Below are positions 34,851-42,915 of a stretch of DNA of 64,000 bases, in pieces; the first letter of the stretch is position 1, and each line of letters starts with the position of its first letter. Source of the DNA: CAJFUR01 sp904420575 (GTDB lineage Bacteria > Actinomycetota > Coriobacteriia > Coriobacteriales > Eggerthellaceae); contig OZ221973.1 in assembly GCA_965119745.1 (NCBI GenBank), positions 248,001 to 312,000 on the forward strand, in the 5' to 3' direction. Made by a program: the position numbers and the translations under genes. The notes below the pieces were generated by a model that searched no databases, was not told where the DNA came from, and was given only the letters and a program-made list of their open reading frames with translations.

Positions 34851-35456
34851 CTACGCTTCCGCAGGCTTGAAGGTGTCGCGATCGGGAGCGAAGGACTGCA
34901 TGGCCTCGATGGTGCGGGCGAACAGCTCGTCCAGCTCCCAACCGAGCATGTCGGCACCGGAGCGGATGACGTCGCGGCTCACGCCGGCGGCGAAGCGCTT
35001 GTCCTTGAACTTCTTCTTGAGCGACTTCACCTCGAAGTCCATGACGCTCTTGCTCGGGCGCATGACGATGGCGGCGCCGATGAGGCCTGTCAGCTCCTCG
35101 GTGGCGAACAGGATCTTCTCCATCTGCAGTTCGGGCTTGGGCAGCGCGGGGTTGAAGTCGGACGTGTGGCTTTGGATGGCGCGAACGAGCTCGGGCGTGC
35201 CGCCGGCGGCCTCGATGTCCTTGGCGGCGTAGACCGTGTGCTGCTCGGGTTCGTCGTCGTGCTCTTCCCAGTCCAGGTCGTGCAGCAGGCCCACGATGCC
35301 CCAGAACTCCTCGTTTTCCGGATCGAACTCGCGCGCGAAGTAGCGCATGGTCTGCTCCACCGTTTCGCCGTGCTCGATGTGGAAGGGGTCTTTGTTGTGC
35401 TCCTGCAACAGTGCGAACGCCTGCTCGCGCGTCATGCCTGCTTCGAGTTTCGCCAT
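34851..35456 (-). CDS. HD-domain phosphohydrolase
   Basis: 201 residues from ATG 35456 (AGGAGG upstream). FHIEHGETVEQTMRYFA and GLLHDLDWEEH give the H...HD metal ligands, with AIQSHTSD as a further His. It is a small stand-alone HD hydrolase of the COG2316 type acting on a nucleotide or phosphorylated small molecule; exact substrate unknown. Convergent with the MFS gene. Confidence 0.85.
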   Translation of the reverse strand: MAKLEAGMTREQAFALLQEHNKDPFHIEHGETVEQTMRYFAREFDPENEEFWGIVGLLHDLDWEEHDDEPEQHTVYAAKDIEAAGGTPELVRAIQSHTSDFNPALPKPELQMEKILFATEELTGLIGAAIVMRPSKSVMDFEVKSLKKKFKDKRFAAGVSRDVIRSGADMLGWELDELFARTIEAMQSFAPDRDTFKPAEA

Positions 35457-35533
35457 GGGGCCTCCTGTCGCCGCTTTGGTTTGCACCCGCTATCTTATAG
35501 CAAACGCGCGAACAACGGCAAAACGACAACGGA

Positions 35534-35604
35534 CCGTCAGAACACGATGTCCAAGGCGTTGGCGACAAGTCCCCACACGACGCCCGTCGCGTACAGGCCC
35601 ACGA
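35534..35604. repeat. 71-bp direct repeat, left copy (fic region)
   Basis: 70 of 71 bases identical to 37160-37230 (one T for C at 35550). The copy on the right is the 3' end of the metal-exporter gene including its stop codon; this left copy is a stray fragment of that gene. The two copies enclose 1,555 bases with the fic gene. Confidence 0.95.
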
Positions 35605-35694
35605 AGCGAGCCGCTGGTTTTGGCGTGCTGTCGACTTCTCTTTTCAACGAAACAGTTTCCAAGAATGTATAATATTGAAAAGAAATATAAGAAT

Positions 35695-35722
35695 TTTTTC
35701 ATTAAGCATATATAATGAAAAA
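35695..35722. promoter_or_regulatory. AT-rich inverted repeat upstream of fic
   Basis: TTTTTCATTA (35695-35704) and TAATGAAAAA (35713-35722) form a perfect 10-bp inverted repeat, 43 bases before the fic ATG, in a very AT-rich stretch (35640-35764) that also contains TATAAT at 35669-35674. The core TAATGAAA recurs in the palindrome behind fic. A likely operator or promoter zone. Confidence 0.6.
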
Positions 35723-35764
35723 TATTGATTGATTTTTTTACTTTAAGGCATCAAGGAGTGAACG

Positions 35765-36910
35765 ATGACTGATACGAATCGCGCTGGACACTACGTCACG
35801 CAGCAAAGCGGATACCGCTCTTTCGTCCCCCGACCGCTACCTCCTTCGCCTCCCGTGGTGTACTCGGCTCAGCTCTTGGAACTGCTTTCCCAGGCCGACA
35901 GGAAGCTAGGACGGCTTGATGGCGTCACGCAAGTCCTTCCGAATCCCGACCTATTCGTCTCCATGTATGTGAAGAAAGAGGCACTGCTCAGTTCCCAGAT
36001 CGAAGGAACACAAGCATCGTTGCAAGACGTGCTCGCGATCGATGAAAGCCGGCTCAACGAAGACACGCAGGAAGTCGCCAACTACATCAACGCCATGAAT
36101 TACGGACTTGGACGTTTGGCGGAGTTTCCACTGAGTCTTCGCCTGTTGCGCGAGATCCATGCTCGGCTCTTGGCAACAGGGCGTGGAAGCGAACGCACTC
36201 CAGGCGAATTCAGACGCTCCCAAAATTGGATAGGGCCGCAGGGCTGCTCCCTCAATGACGCAGCCTTCGTGCCACCGTGCATCGAAGACATGTCTGCTGC
36301 GCTCACCGATCTGGAATCTTTCTTCTACAGCCATAGCGATATCCCCACCCTTGTCAAAATTGCACTCATCCATGCCCAATTCGAGACCATCCACCCGTTT
36401 TTGGATGGAAACGGACGCATGGGAAGGCTGCTCATCACGTTCTGGCTGTGCAATGAGGGCATTCTGTCGCAGCCGGTCTTGTACCTGAGCTACTTCTTCA
36501 AGAAGAACCGCCAAGAATACTACGACCGCTTGATGGATGTGCGGCATAAAGGAGCTTGGGAGGAGTGGCTGAAATTCTTTTTGCGTGGGGTTGCCCAAAC
36601 TTCCGAAGAGGGAGTCGCTTCGGCAAAGCGCATCATCGCCTTGCAAGACGAGTGCCTACATCGGGTCAACGGAGCTCGGCTCAGCGCGAACCATATCACT
36701 TTGCTTGAAAGTTTGTTCGAAACTCCTTCCGTCACCAAAAAGACGGTAGCGAAAATGCTCAGAGTGTCAGAGCCGACAGCGAAAAGCGTCATTGACAACC
36801 TGTGTGCGCTCGGCATCCTTGCAGAGGCAGCTCCCCACGTAAAACGCGGCAAGAGGTTCGTGTTTAGGGAATATCTCGACGTGCTCGAACCGGGAACCGA
36901 TCCATTCTGA
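35765..36910 (+). CDS. Fic family protein (class II, AMP transferase) with C-terminal HTH
   Basis: 381 residues. The N-terminal helix has SSQIEGT (76-82), the (S/T)xxxE(G/N) inhibitory motif of class II Fic enzymes. The catalytic loop is HPFLDGNGRMGR starting at residue 210, complete for AMP transfer from ATP to target hydroxyls. The C-terminal part (SVTKKTVAKMLRVSEPTAKS) is a winged helix-turn-helix. ATG at 35765 follows AAGGAGTG. Its codon use is less GC-biased than the neighbours' and its flanks are strongly AT-rich, so it looks acquired. It lies between two copies of the exporter gene 3' end. Confidence 0.93.
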   Translation: MTDTNRAGHYVTQQSGYRSFVPRPLPPSPPVVYSAQLLELLSQADRKLGRLDGVTQVLPNPDLFVSMYVKKEALLSSQIEGTQASLQDVLAIDESRLNEDTQEVANYINAMNYGLGRLAEFPLSLRLLREIHARLLATGRGSERTPGEFRRSQNWIGPQGCSLNDAAFVPPCIEDMSAALTDLESFFYSHSDIPTLVKIALIHAQFETIHPFLDGNGRMGRLLITFWLCNEGILSQPVLYLSYFFKKNRQEYYDRLMDVRHKGAWEEWLKFFLRGVAQTSEEGVASAKRIIALQDECLHRVNGARLSANHITLLESLFETPSVTKKTVAKMLRVSEPTAKSVIDNLCALGILAEAAPHVKRGKRFVFREYLDVLEPGTDPF

Positions 36911-36990
36911 CGGCGTGTTCCAGATGACAAGCACGCCAGCGAGCGAAGCAGCCAACCCGGCTTCGCTTGCTGGCATTGGCATTTGAATCC

Positions 36991-37157
36991 CCTAATGAAA
37001 GATTTCTTTCATTAGGAGCCATAGTCAAAAGTGCTAACGAAAAGAAATCGCTAAATTCTTTCGTTGTTTGGTGAAATTCGGCCTCTAACGAAAAAAATCT
37101 TTCGTAAGAAGCCGAAAACGACGCGCTAACGAAAAAGAAATTTTGGATTCTTTCGCC
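36991..37157. repeat. Array of four related hairpins behind fic
   Basis: The first is a perfect 12-bp inverted repeat (36991-37002 with 37005-37016; core CTAATGAAAGA). Three imperfect ones follow, each opening with CTAACGAAA and closing with a TTTCG(T) arm, up to about 37157. The array ends where the 71-bp repeat begins. It could be a terminator cluster, a protein-binding array or the end of a mobile unit. Confidence 0.65.
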
Positions 37158-37159
37158 AG

Positions 37160-37230
37160 CCGTCAGAACACGATGCCCAAGGCGTTGGCGACAAGTCCCC
37201 ACACGACGCCCGTCGCGTACAGGCCCACGA
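37160..37230. repeat. 71-bp direct repeat, right copy (exporter gene 3' end)
   Basis: Contains the last 22 codons and stop of the exporter gene on the minus strand. Partner of 35534-35604. Target-site or recombination scar around the fic insert. Confidence 0.95.
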
Positions 37231-38044
37231 TGATGGCAACGTTTTCTCGCGGACGACGGTTCGTGCGCACCAGCACGAGCAGGCCCACGCCGGCCGACAC
37301 CAGGAGGCCCGCCAGCATGGCGCCCGATCCCAGCACGCCTTCCACGTACAGCTGCGCGATGACCACGCTGGCAGCGCAGTTGGGCACCAGGCCCACCAGC
37401 GCCGACCCAAACACCGAGAGCGCCAGGTTCGCTGCCAGGAACTCGGCGAGCACATCCTCGCCCACCACTTCCAACACCGCGTTCAGCACGATGGTGATGA
37501 CGAAAATGAAGACCGTCACCTGCAACGTGTGCTTCACGGCGCTTTTGAGGATGCCGCCTTCGCCGTCATGGCAGTGGCAGTGGTCGCGCTCGCACAGCTC
37601 GTGGATGTGCAAGGGCGCGTCGATACGGCGAGCAATGCGCAACGCAGCGTCAACGATGAAGCCCATGACCATACCGATGATGATCTTGGCGCCGATGATC
37701 TTGAGGATGACGTCGAACGGCACCTGCTCGGCCAGGAAAATGGGCAGCATCTCGTCCGACGTGGAAAGGAACACGGCGAACAGCGTTCCCAGCGTGATGA
37801 CGCGCCCCGCCCACAGCGTCGCGGCGGCGGCAGAAAACCCGCACTGCGGCACGGCACCCACGACGGCGCCCACGACCGGGCCCGCAGCGCCTGCGCGTTG
37901 AATGGCCGCCTGAGCGCGCCCGCCCGTCTTGTGTTCCAGCCATTCCATGGCCAGATACGTGACGAACAGGAACGGGATGATGTAGAGCGTGTCGGCCACG
38001 GAGTGTCCGAGGACGTGGCCCGCTATGTGCATGAATTCTTCCAT
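37163..38044 (-). CDS. Putative 10-TM heavy-metal exporter (ArsP_2 family)
   Basis: 293 residues, eight to ten hydrophobic helices. VVGAVPQCGFSAAAATLWAG in the first half and LVGLVPNCAASVVIAQLYVE in the second are the paired repeats of this permease family. The loop HIHELCERDHCHCHDGEGG is rich in His and Cys and should bind metal. Probably exports manganese or another heavy metal across the inner membrane. Its 3' end is duplicated on the far side of the fic gene. Confidence 0.82.
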   Translation of the reverse strand: MEEFMHIAGHVLGHSVADTLYIIPFLFVTYLAMEWLEHKTGGRAQAAIQRAGAAGPVVGAVVGAVPQCGFSAAAATLWAGRVITLGTLFAVFLSTSDEMLPIFLAEQVPFDVILKIIGAKIIIGMVMGFIVDAALRIARRIDAPLHIHELCERDHCHCHDGEGGILKSAVKHTLQVTVFIFVITIVLNAVLEVVGEDVLAEFLAANLALSVFGSALVGLVPNCAASVVIAQLYVEGVLGSGAMLAGLLVSAGVGLLVLVRTNRRPRENVAIIVGLYATGVVWGLVANALGIVF

Positions 38045-38217
38045 AGCTGGCTATTGTATCCCAACCGACGGACTCAGGGTCGAATTCGTTGCAGCATGGT
38101 CAGGATGAACGCAAAACCGAACACATTGACACAAAAATCGTTGCTATGAAGGGACGGGAGGGCATTGCGGTTCTGCGGCGAGACGGCGGTCATGTGCTTC
38201 CCCCTCCCGCGACACGG

Positions 38218-38250
38218 AAAAAAGGGGGCGACCCTGCGGCCACCCCCTCC
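38218..38250 (-). terminator. Likely groEL terminator
   Basis: On the minus strand GGGGG...CCCCC followed by six T (T-run at 38223-38218), 65 bases after the groEL stop. The inner stem is imperfect. Confidence 0.6.
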
Positions 38251-38314
38251 CGAGTTTGTTTTGACGCCTGCGAGCCGGACGAGCCTGCTCGCATGCAAGC
38301 CGCGAACCTGCGGC

Positions 38315-39943
38315 CTACATCATGCCCATGCCGCCGCCGGCACCGGCGAGAGCGGACAGGTCGGGGCCTTCCTTGGGGATCTCGTTGATGGTGGCCTCGG
38401 TGATGAGGATGAGGGCGGCCACGGAAGCAGCGGACTGCAGCGCCGTGCGCGTCACCTTCACCGGATCGTTCACGCCCATGGCGATCATGTTGCCGTATTC
38501 ACCGGTGGCGCAGTTCAGGCCTTCGCCCTTGCCCATGCCCTTCACGTGCTCCACGACCACGCTGCCTTCGTAGCCCGCGTTCTGGGCGATGGCGCGCATG
38601 GGAGCCTCCAGGGCCTTGCGGATGATGCCGACGCCGACCTCTTCGTCCTTGTCGGACGCGTCGATGGAGTCGAGAGCAGGCAGCGCGTCCACCAGCGCCA
38701 CGCCACCGCCGGCGACGATGCCTTCCTCGACGGCCGCACGGGTGGCCTGCAGCGCGTCTTCGATGCGGCTCTTCTTCTCCTTGAGCTCGGACTCGGTGGC
38801 AGCGCCCACCTTGAGCACGGCCACACCGCCAGACAGCTTCGCCAGACGCTCCTGCAGCTTTTCGCGGTCGAAGTCGGACTCGGTGCGATCAAGCTCGGAC
38901 TTGATCTGGCTGATGCGGTCCTCGATGGCCTTCTTGTCGCCCGCGCCGTCCACGATGAGCGAGTTGTCCTTCGTCACCTTGACGGTCTTGGCGGTGCCCA
39001 TCATGTCGATGGTGGCGTCGGCGATGGTCATGCCGAAGTCCTTGTCGACGACCTGAGCACCCGTGACGGCGGCGATGTCCTCCAGGATGCGCTTGCGGCG
39101 ATCGCCAAAGCCCGGCGCCTTGATGGCCACGCAGTTGAGCGTGCCGCGCAGGCGGTTGAGCAGGATGGTGGCCAGAGCCTCGCCCTCCACGTCCTCAGCG
39201 ACGACGAACAGCGGACGGCCGGAGCGCATGACCTCTTCCAGCAGCGGCACCATGTCCTGGATGTTGCTGATCTTCTGGTCGGTGAGCAGGATGTACGGAT
39301 CCTTCAGCACGGCCTCCATCTTCTCCATGTCCGTGGCCATGTAGGGAGAGATGTAACCGCGGTCGTACTGCATGCCTTCCACGATCTCGATGTCGAGGCC
39401 GAACGTCTGGCTTTCCTCGACGGAGATGGCGCCGTCCTTGCCCACGGCCTCCATGGCCTCGGCGATCTTCTCGCCGATCTCGGCGTCGCCGGCGGAAATG
39501 GTGCCGACGTTGGCGATCTGCTCCTTGGTGGACACTTCCTCGGCGTCGGCCTTGATGGCCTCCACCACCACGTCGGTGGCCTTCTGGATGCCGCGGCGGA
39601 TGCCCAGGGCGTCGGCGCCGGCGGTCACGTTGCGCAGGCCTTCGGACACGATGACGTCGGCAAGCAGCGTGGCGGTGGTGGTGCCGTCGCCGGCCACGTC
39701 GTTGGTCTTCACGGCCACTTCGCGCACCAGCTGGGCGCCCATGTTCTCGACCGGATCCTCCAGCTCTACTTCCTTGGCCACGGTCACGCCGTCGTTCGTG
39801 ATGGTGGGCGCGCCGTAGGACTTCTCAAGCGCAACGTAGCGGCCCTTGGGCCCGAGCGTCACCTTGACGGCGTCGGCCAGCTTGTTGACGCCAGCGGCAA
39901 GCGCGCTGCGGGCATCGGCATCGAACTTGATCTCTTTTGCCAT
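38315..39943 (-). CDS. groEL: Chaperonin GroEL
   Basis: 542 residues. 60-kDa chaperonin that folds proteins in an ATP-driven ring with GroES. Key stretches are TLGPKGRYVALEKSYGAPTI, VAGDGTTTATLLADVIV, VSTKEQIANVGTISAGDAEI and the closing GGGMGMM tail. Normal length. It follows groES by 192 bases, longer than usual, with no obvious promoter in the gap. Confidence 0.98.
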   Translation of the reverse strand: MAKEIKFDADARSALAAGVNKLADAVKVTLGPKGRYVALEKSYGAPTITNDGVTVAKEVELEDPVENMGAQLVREVAVKTNDVAGDGTTTATLLADVIVSEGLRNVTAGADALGIRRGIQKATDVVVEAIKADAEEVSTKEQIANVGTISAGDAEIGEKIAEAMEAVGKDGAISVEESQTFGLDIEIVEGMQYDRGYISPYMATDMEKMEAVLKDPYILLTDQKISNIQDMVPLLEEVMRSGRPLFVVAEDVEGEALATILLNRLRGTLNCVAIKAPGFGDRRKRILEDIAAVTGAQVVDKDFGMTIADATIDMMGTAKTVKVTKDNSLIVDGAGDKKAIEDRISQIKSELDRTESDFDREKLQERLAKLSGGVAVLKVGAATESELKEKKSRIEDALQATRAAVEEGIVAGGGVALVDALPALDSIDASDKDEEVGVGIIRKALEAPMRAIAQNAGYEGSVVVEHVKGMGKGEGLNCATGEYGNMIAMGVNDPVKVTRTALQSAASVAALILITEATINEIPKEGPDLSALAGAGGGMGMM

Positions 39944-40135
39944 GGTTCAGTATCCTTTCGATGTGCCTATCGTTGGTTCCTCGTAGAATCTGCTCGGGAG
40001 AGCGTCGGCGCATTGCGGGCGAGCAGCTTGCCTTGAAGGCTCCGGAGCGTCGAGCGCAGCGGCCTTCGTGGCAGGAGCGCGGCGCGTCGGGCTCGACGGG
40101 CAAGATGACGTCCGCGATGTGCCGTCGGGTTGAGG

Positions 40136-40423
40136 CTATTCGTACACGGCGTACAGGTCGTCGGCCCTAAGGATCAGCACGTCTTCGCCATCGACGGAGA
40201 TTTCGGTTCCGCCGTATTTGCCATAGATGACCTTGTCGCCCACCTTCACGGGCACAGGGACCAGGTTGCCGTCTTTGTCGTGCTTGCCGTCGCCCACCGC
40301 CAGCACGGTGCCGCTTTGCGGCTTCTCCTTGGCATCATGCGCGAGATACAGGCCGGATGCGGTGGTCTCTTCCGCCTCATCTGCCTTGATGATGACACGG
40401 TCACCCAATGGTTTCAAATTCAT
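40136..40423 (-). CDS. groES: Co-chaperonin GroES
   Basis: 95 residues: MNLKPLGDRVIIKADEAEET, mobile loop TTASGLYLAHDAKEKPQSGT and the C-terminal EDVLILRADDLYAVYE. ATG 40423 has GAAAGGAAG upstream. First gene of the chaperonin operon, under CIRCE control. Confidence 0.98.
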   Translation of the reverse strand: MNLKPLGDRVIIKADEAEETTASGLYLAHDAKEKPQSGTVLAVGDGKHDKDGNLVPVPVKVGDKVIYGKYGGTEISVDGEDVLILRADDLYAVYE

Positions 40424-40506
40424 GACGCTGCCTTCCTTTCGTCCGTCTCTTGTCCGAAACTGGTATTCGCACGTTCGACTATTTAACCACTCAAAACTGA
40501 GGAGTG

Positions 40507-40533
40507 CTAGCACTCATTGATTACGAGTGCTAA
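40507..40533 (-). promoter_or_regulatory. CIRCE element (HrcA operator) of groES-groEL
   Basis: CTAGCACTC, 9-base spacer, GAGTGCTAA: one mismatch to the TTAGCACTC-N9-GAGTGCTAA consensus. An extra half-site GAGTGCTA (40502-40509) overlaps the left arm, forming a second short palindrome (GAGTGCTAGCACTC). It lies just downstream of the promoter, where HrcA blocks transcription until heat shock. Confidence 0.95.
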
Positions 40534-40543
40534 ACAAGTTGTA

Positions 40544-40571
40544 ATCATAGCATCGCCCTCAGCGATTGCAA
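40544..40571 (-). promoter_or_regulatory. Promoter of groES-groEL
   Basis: Minus strand TTGCAA (40571-40566), 16 bases, TATGAT (40549-40544) with the extended TG (TGCTATGAT). CIRCE begins 11 bases downstream. The rest of 40572-40777 shows nothing I can name. Confidence 0.68.
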
Positions 40572-40777
40572 GCGTTTTGCAGAAAACCTCAGTCAGACAG
40601 ACTTAGATTTTACCGAATCGTCAAAATTCCGTCACATATGACGAAGGCACCTGCGAGACCGCAGGCCGAAGGGCCGACGGCCACGCCCTGCGGCCGTAGT
40701 TCTCGCAGGCTCGAAGGACGCGAATCCATACGCAGGTCGAAGCACGGCCCTGCTGCGCCCCCGATGGCCGTCGGTCG

Positions 40778-41518
40778 TCAGAGCGCGGGACTTACCAGGC
40801 CGCCTTCGTAGGCGCACACCACCAGCTGGGCGCGGTCGTGAGCGTCCAGCTTTCCCATGATGCGTGCCAGATGGGTCTTCACCGTGGCCGGCGAGATGAC
40901 GAGCTCGTCGGCGATCTGGTCGTTCGACAGCCCGCGCGCCACCAGCACCAGGATCTCCCGCTCGCGGTCGGTCAGCGTGGCCAGCGCCGCGGCTGCCGCT
41001 GCCGCCGACGAGCCGGAACGCGGCGTGCGTGGGCGCGTCGCCACGAACGTCTCCACCAGACGACGCATCACCGACGGCTGGATGAGCGCGTCGCCTGCGG
41101 CCACCACCCGGATGGCGGCCGCTATGTCGTCGGGTTCGGCGTCCTTGAGCAGAAAGCCGCTCGCGCCTGCAGAGAGCGCGTCGTACACGTACTCGTCGAT
41201 GTCGAACGTGGTCAGCACCAGCACCCGCACAGACGAGAGTCGCGGGTCGTTGCGGATGTCGCGCGTGGCCTCGATGCCGTTCTTCACGGGCATGCGCACG
41301 TCCATGAGCACCACGTCAGGCCGCAGAGCGCGTGCTGCCTCCACGGCTTCTTCCCCGTTGCGCGCCTCGCCGACCACGGCCAGCCCGTCGTAGGACGAGA
41401 GGATGAGCCTGAACCCGCTGCGCACCACGTCCTGGTCGTCGGCCACCAGCACGCGCAAGCCGTCTTCGCGCACGGCCTCGTCCGTGGCCGGACCGCCGCC
41501 GATCGCCCTGCCCGTCAT
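40778..41518 (-). CDS. NarL/FixJ-type response regulator
   Basis: 246 residues. Receiver domain LRVLVADDQDVVRSGF with the phospho-Asp in VVLMDVRMPVKNG and Lys in GFLLKDAEP; after an Ala-rich linker the LuxR-type HTH (LTDREREILVLVARGLSNDQ, IADELVISPATVKTH). It is translated with the histidine kinase (ATGA overlap). Regulated genes are unknown; the neighbouring MATE pump and MerR gene are candidates. Confidence 0.93.
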   Translation of the reverse strand: MTGRAIGGGPATDEAVREDGLRVLVADDQDVVRSGFRLILSSYDGLAVVGEARNGEEAVEAARALRPDVVLMDVRMPVKNGIEATRDIRNDPRLSSVRVLVLTTFDIDEYVYDALSAGASGFLLKDAEPDDIAAAIRVVAAGDALIQPSVMRRLVETFVATRPRTPRSGSSAAAAAAALATLTDREREILVLVARGLSNDQIADELVISPATVKTHLARIMGKLDAHDRAQLVVCAYEGGLVSPAL

Positions 41519-42750
41519 TGCGCCTCTCCCCTTTCCGGCACCGGCAGCACGGCCGTCACGCGGAAACCGCCGCCGAACCGCGGCGCGGCCTCCAGCGTGC
41601 CTCCCAGCAGATGCGCCCGCTCCGCCATGCCCTCGATGCCGTGCCCGGCAGGCGCGGATCCCTCCTGCGTGCCCGCCGCGCCGACGCCGTCGTCTTCCAC
41701 CGTCAGCCGCACGCGGCCTTCCTCGCCTGCGATCCTGATGGCCGCCGTGCGCGCCTGCGCGTGGCGCACGATGTTCGTCGTCGCCTCGCGCGCGATGTCG
41801 TACAGCGCCACGTCCACGTACGTGGGGACGCGCAACCGGTCGTAGCCCGCCTCGTCGATGCGCGCCTCCACGCCCGCCTCCTGCAGGTAGGCGGCCAAGT
41901 CTCCCAACCGGTCGGTGCCCTTCGTCGGCTCCGTTTCGGGCGCGCCGTCCTTGGCGCGCAGCACGCCGATCATGCCGCGTATTTCCTCGAGCGCGTCCTT
42001 GGCGGTGGTCCGCGCCGTGGCTATGGCCTCCTTGGCGGCCTGCGGGTCGCGGTCGATCAGACGCTCGGCCGCAGCAGCCTGGATGCTCACGGCCGACAGG
42101 GAATGCGCCGTGATGTCGTGCACCTCGCGGGCGATGCGCACGCGCTCCTCTTCCACGCGCCGCGCCGCCACCTCTTCACGGGTGCGTTCCGCCTCGAGCG
42201 CGCGCTGCTCCATGGCACGCACGTATTCGCGATGCGTGCGGAACGCGTAGCCGCCCAGTGCGCCTGCCGCCATGAGCGCAACGTTCTGGAACCGCGTGAG
42301 GAACGCCATGGTCGCCGACTGCGTCGGACCCACTGCCAGCAGCAGCCCGGCGAGCGCGACCAGGCCCGCCACCACCGTTTCGGTGCGCGAGCGCTCGCTT
42401 GCGATGGTGAACAGCGCGATGAGCGGCCCCACGATGGTGAGCGAGTAGCCGCGGAACGAGCTTTGCAGCCCCAAAAACGTCACCAGCGTGAACAGGAAGA
42501 CCGGCCAAGGGAAGCGGCGCCGCAGCACCAGGGGGAAGACGGTCAGCGCCAGCGCCACGAACGCGGCCGTCGTGGGGACGATGGCCTCGATGCCCAGAAG
42601 CCGCCGCAGCGTCTCGTCGGGCATGACCAGGCTGGAAGCTGCCAGCACCATCTGGATGCAGCCAAAGCCGTACGCCACGGCAGCAACGGCCACGTCGAAC
42701 GCCCAGTCCTTCGGCCGCAGGGGCCGCTCGTCTATCAGAAAGTTCTCCAT
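41515..42750 (-). CDS. Sensor histidine kinase (NarX/DesK-type)
   Basis: 411 residues from ATG 42750. About five to six membrane helices in the first 190 residues, then the dimerisation domain REVHDITAHSLSAVSIQAAA (phospho-His in EVHD) and an ATPase domain (VRHAQARTAAIRIAG, VEDDGVGAAG, GIEGMAERAHLLGG). There is no extracellular sensor domain of note, so it probably senses a membrane-linked signal. Partner regulator overlaps it. Confidence 0.9.
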   Translation of the reverse strand: MENFLIDERPLRPKDWAFDVAVAAVAYGFGCIQMVLAASSLVMPDETLRRLLGIEAIVPTTAAFVALALTVFPLVLRRRFPWPVFLFTLVTFLGLQSSFRGYSLTIVGPLIALFTIASERSRTETVVAGLVALAGLLLAVGPTQSATMAFLTRFQNVALMAAGALGGYAFRTHREYVRAMEQRALEAERTREEVAARRVEEERVRIAREVHDITAHSLSAVSIQAAAAERLIDRDPQAAKEAIATARTTAKDALEEIRGMIGVLRAKDGAPETEPTKGTDRLGDLAAYLQEAGVEARIDEAGYDRLRVPTYVDVALYDIAREATTNIVRHAQARTAAIRIAGEEGRVRLTVEDDGVGAAGTQEGSAPAGHGIEGMAERAHLLGGTLEAAPRFGGGFRVTAVLPVPERGEAQ

Positions 42751-42824
42751 GGATCCATGGTACGCGACCGGCAAGGCAGGCGCCATACGCCGCCCGATGT
42801 ATTCACGCACTCGCCGTACGCTGA

Positions 42825-42875
42825 ACGCGCGGCGGAGGCCCTGCATGCCCGGCGCGCGGCGGAGGCCCTGCATGC
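42825..42875. repeat. Two direct 23-bp repeats, period 28
   Basis: CGCGCGGCGGAGGCCCTGCA plus TGC occurs at 42825-42847 and 42853-42875, in the gap between the kinase start and the MerR stop. Simple tandem duplication; no function suggested. Confidence 0.8.
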
Positions 42876-42915
42876 GCCGCTCCCACCTCGTGCGCGCCGC
42901 ACGCCCGGCGCGCGG

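Noticed and set aside
38165..40036. 623-residue plus-strand frame opposite groEL
   Set aside because: Shadow of groEL; no ribosome site or motifs.
42825..42875. CRISPR-like repeats
   Set aside because: Only two copies with a 5-base spacer; a simple tandem duplication. No CRISPR array was seen anywhere in the window.
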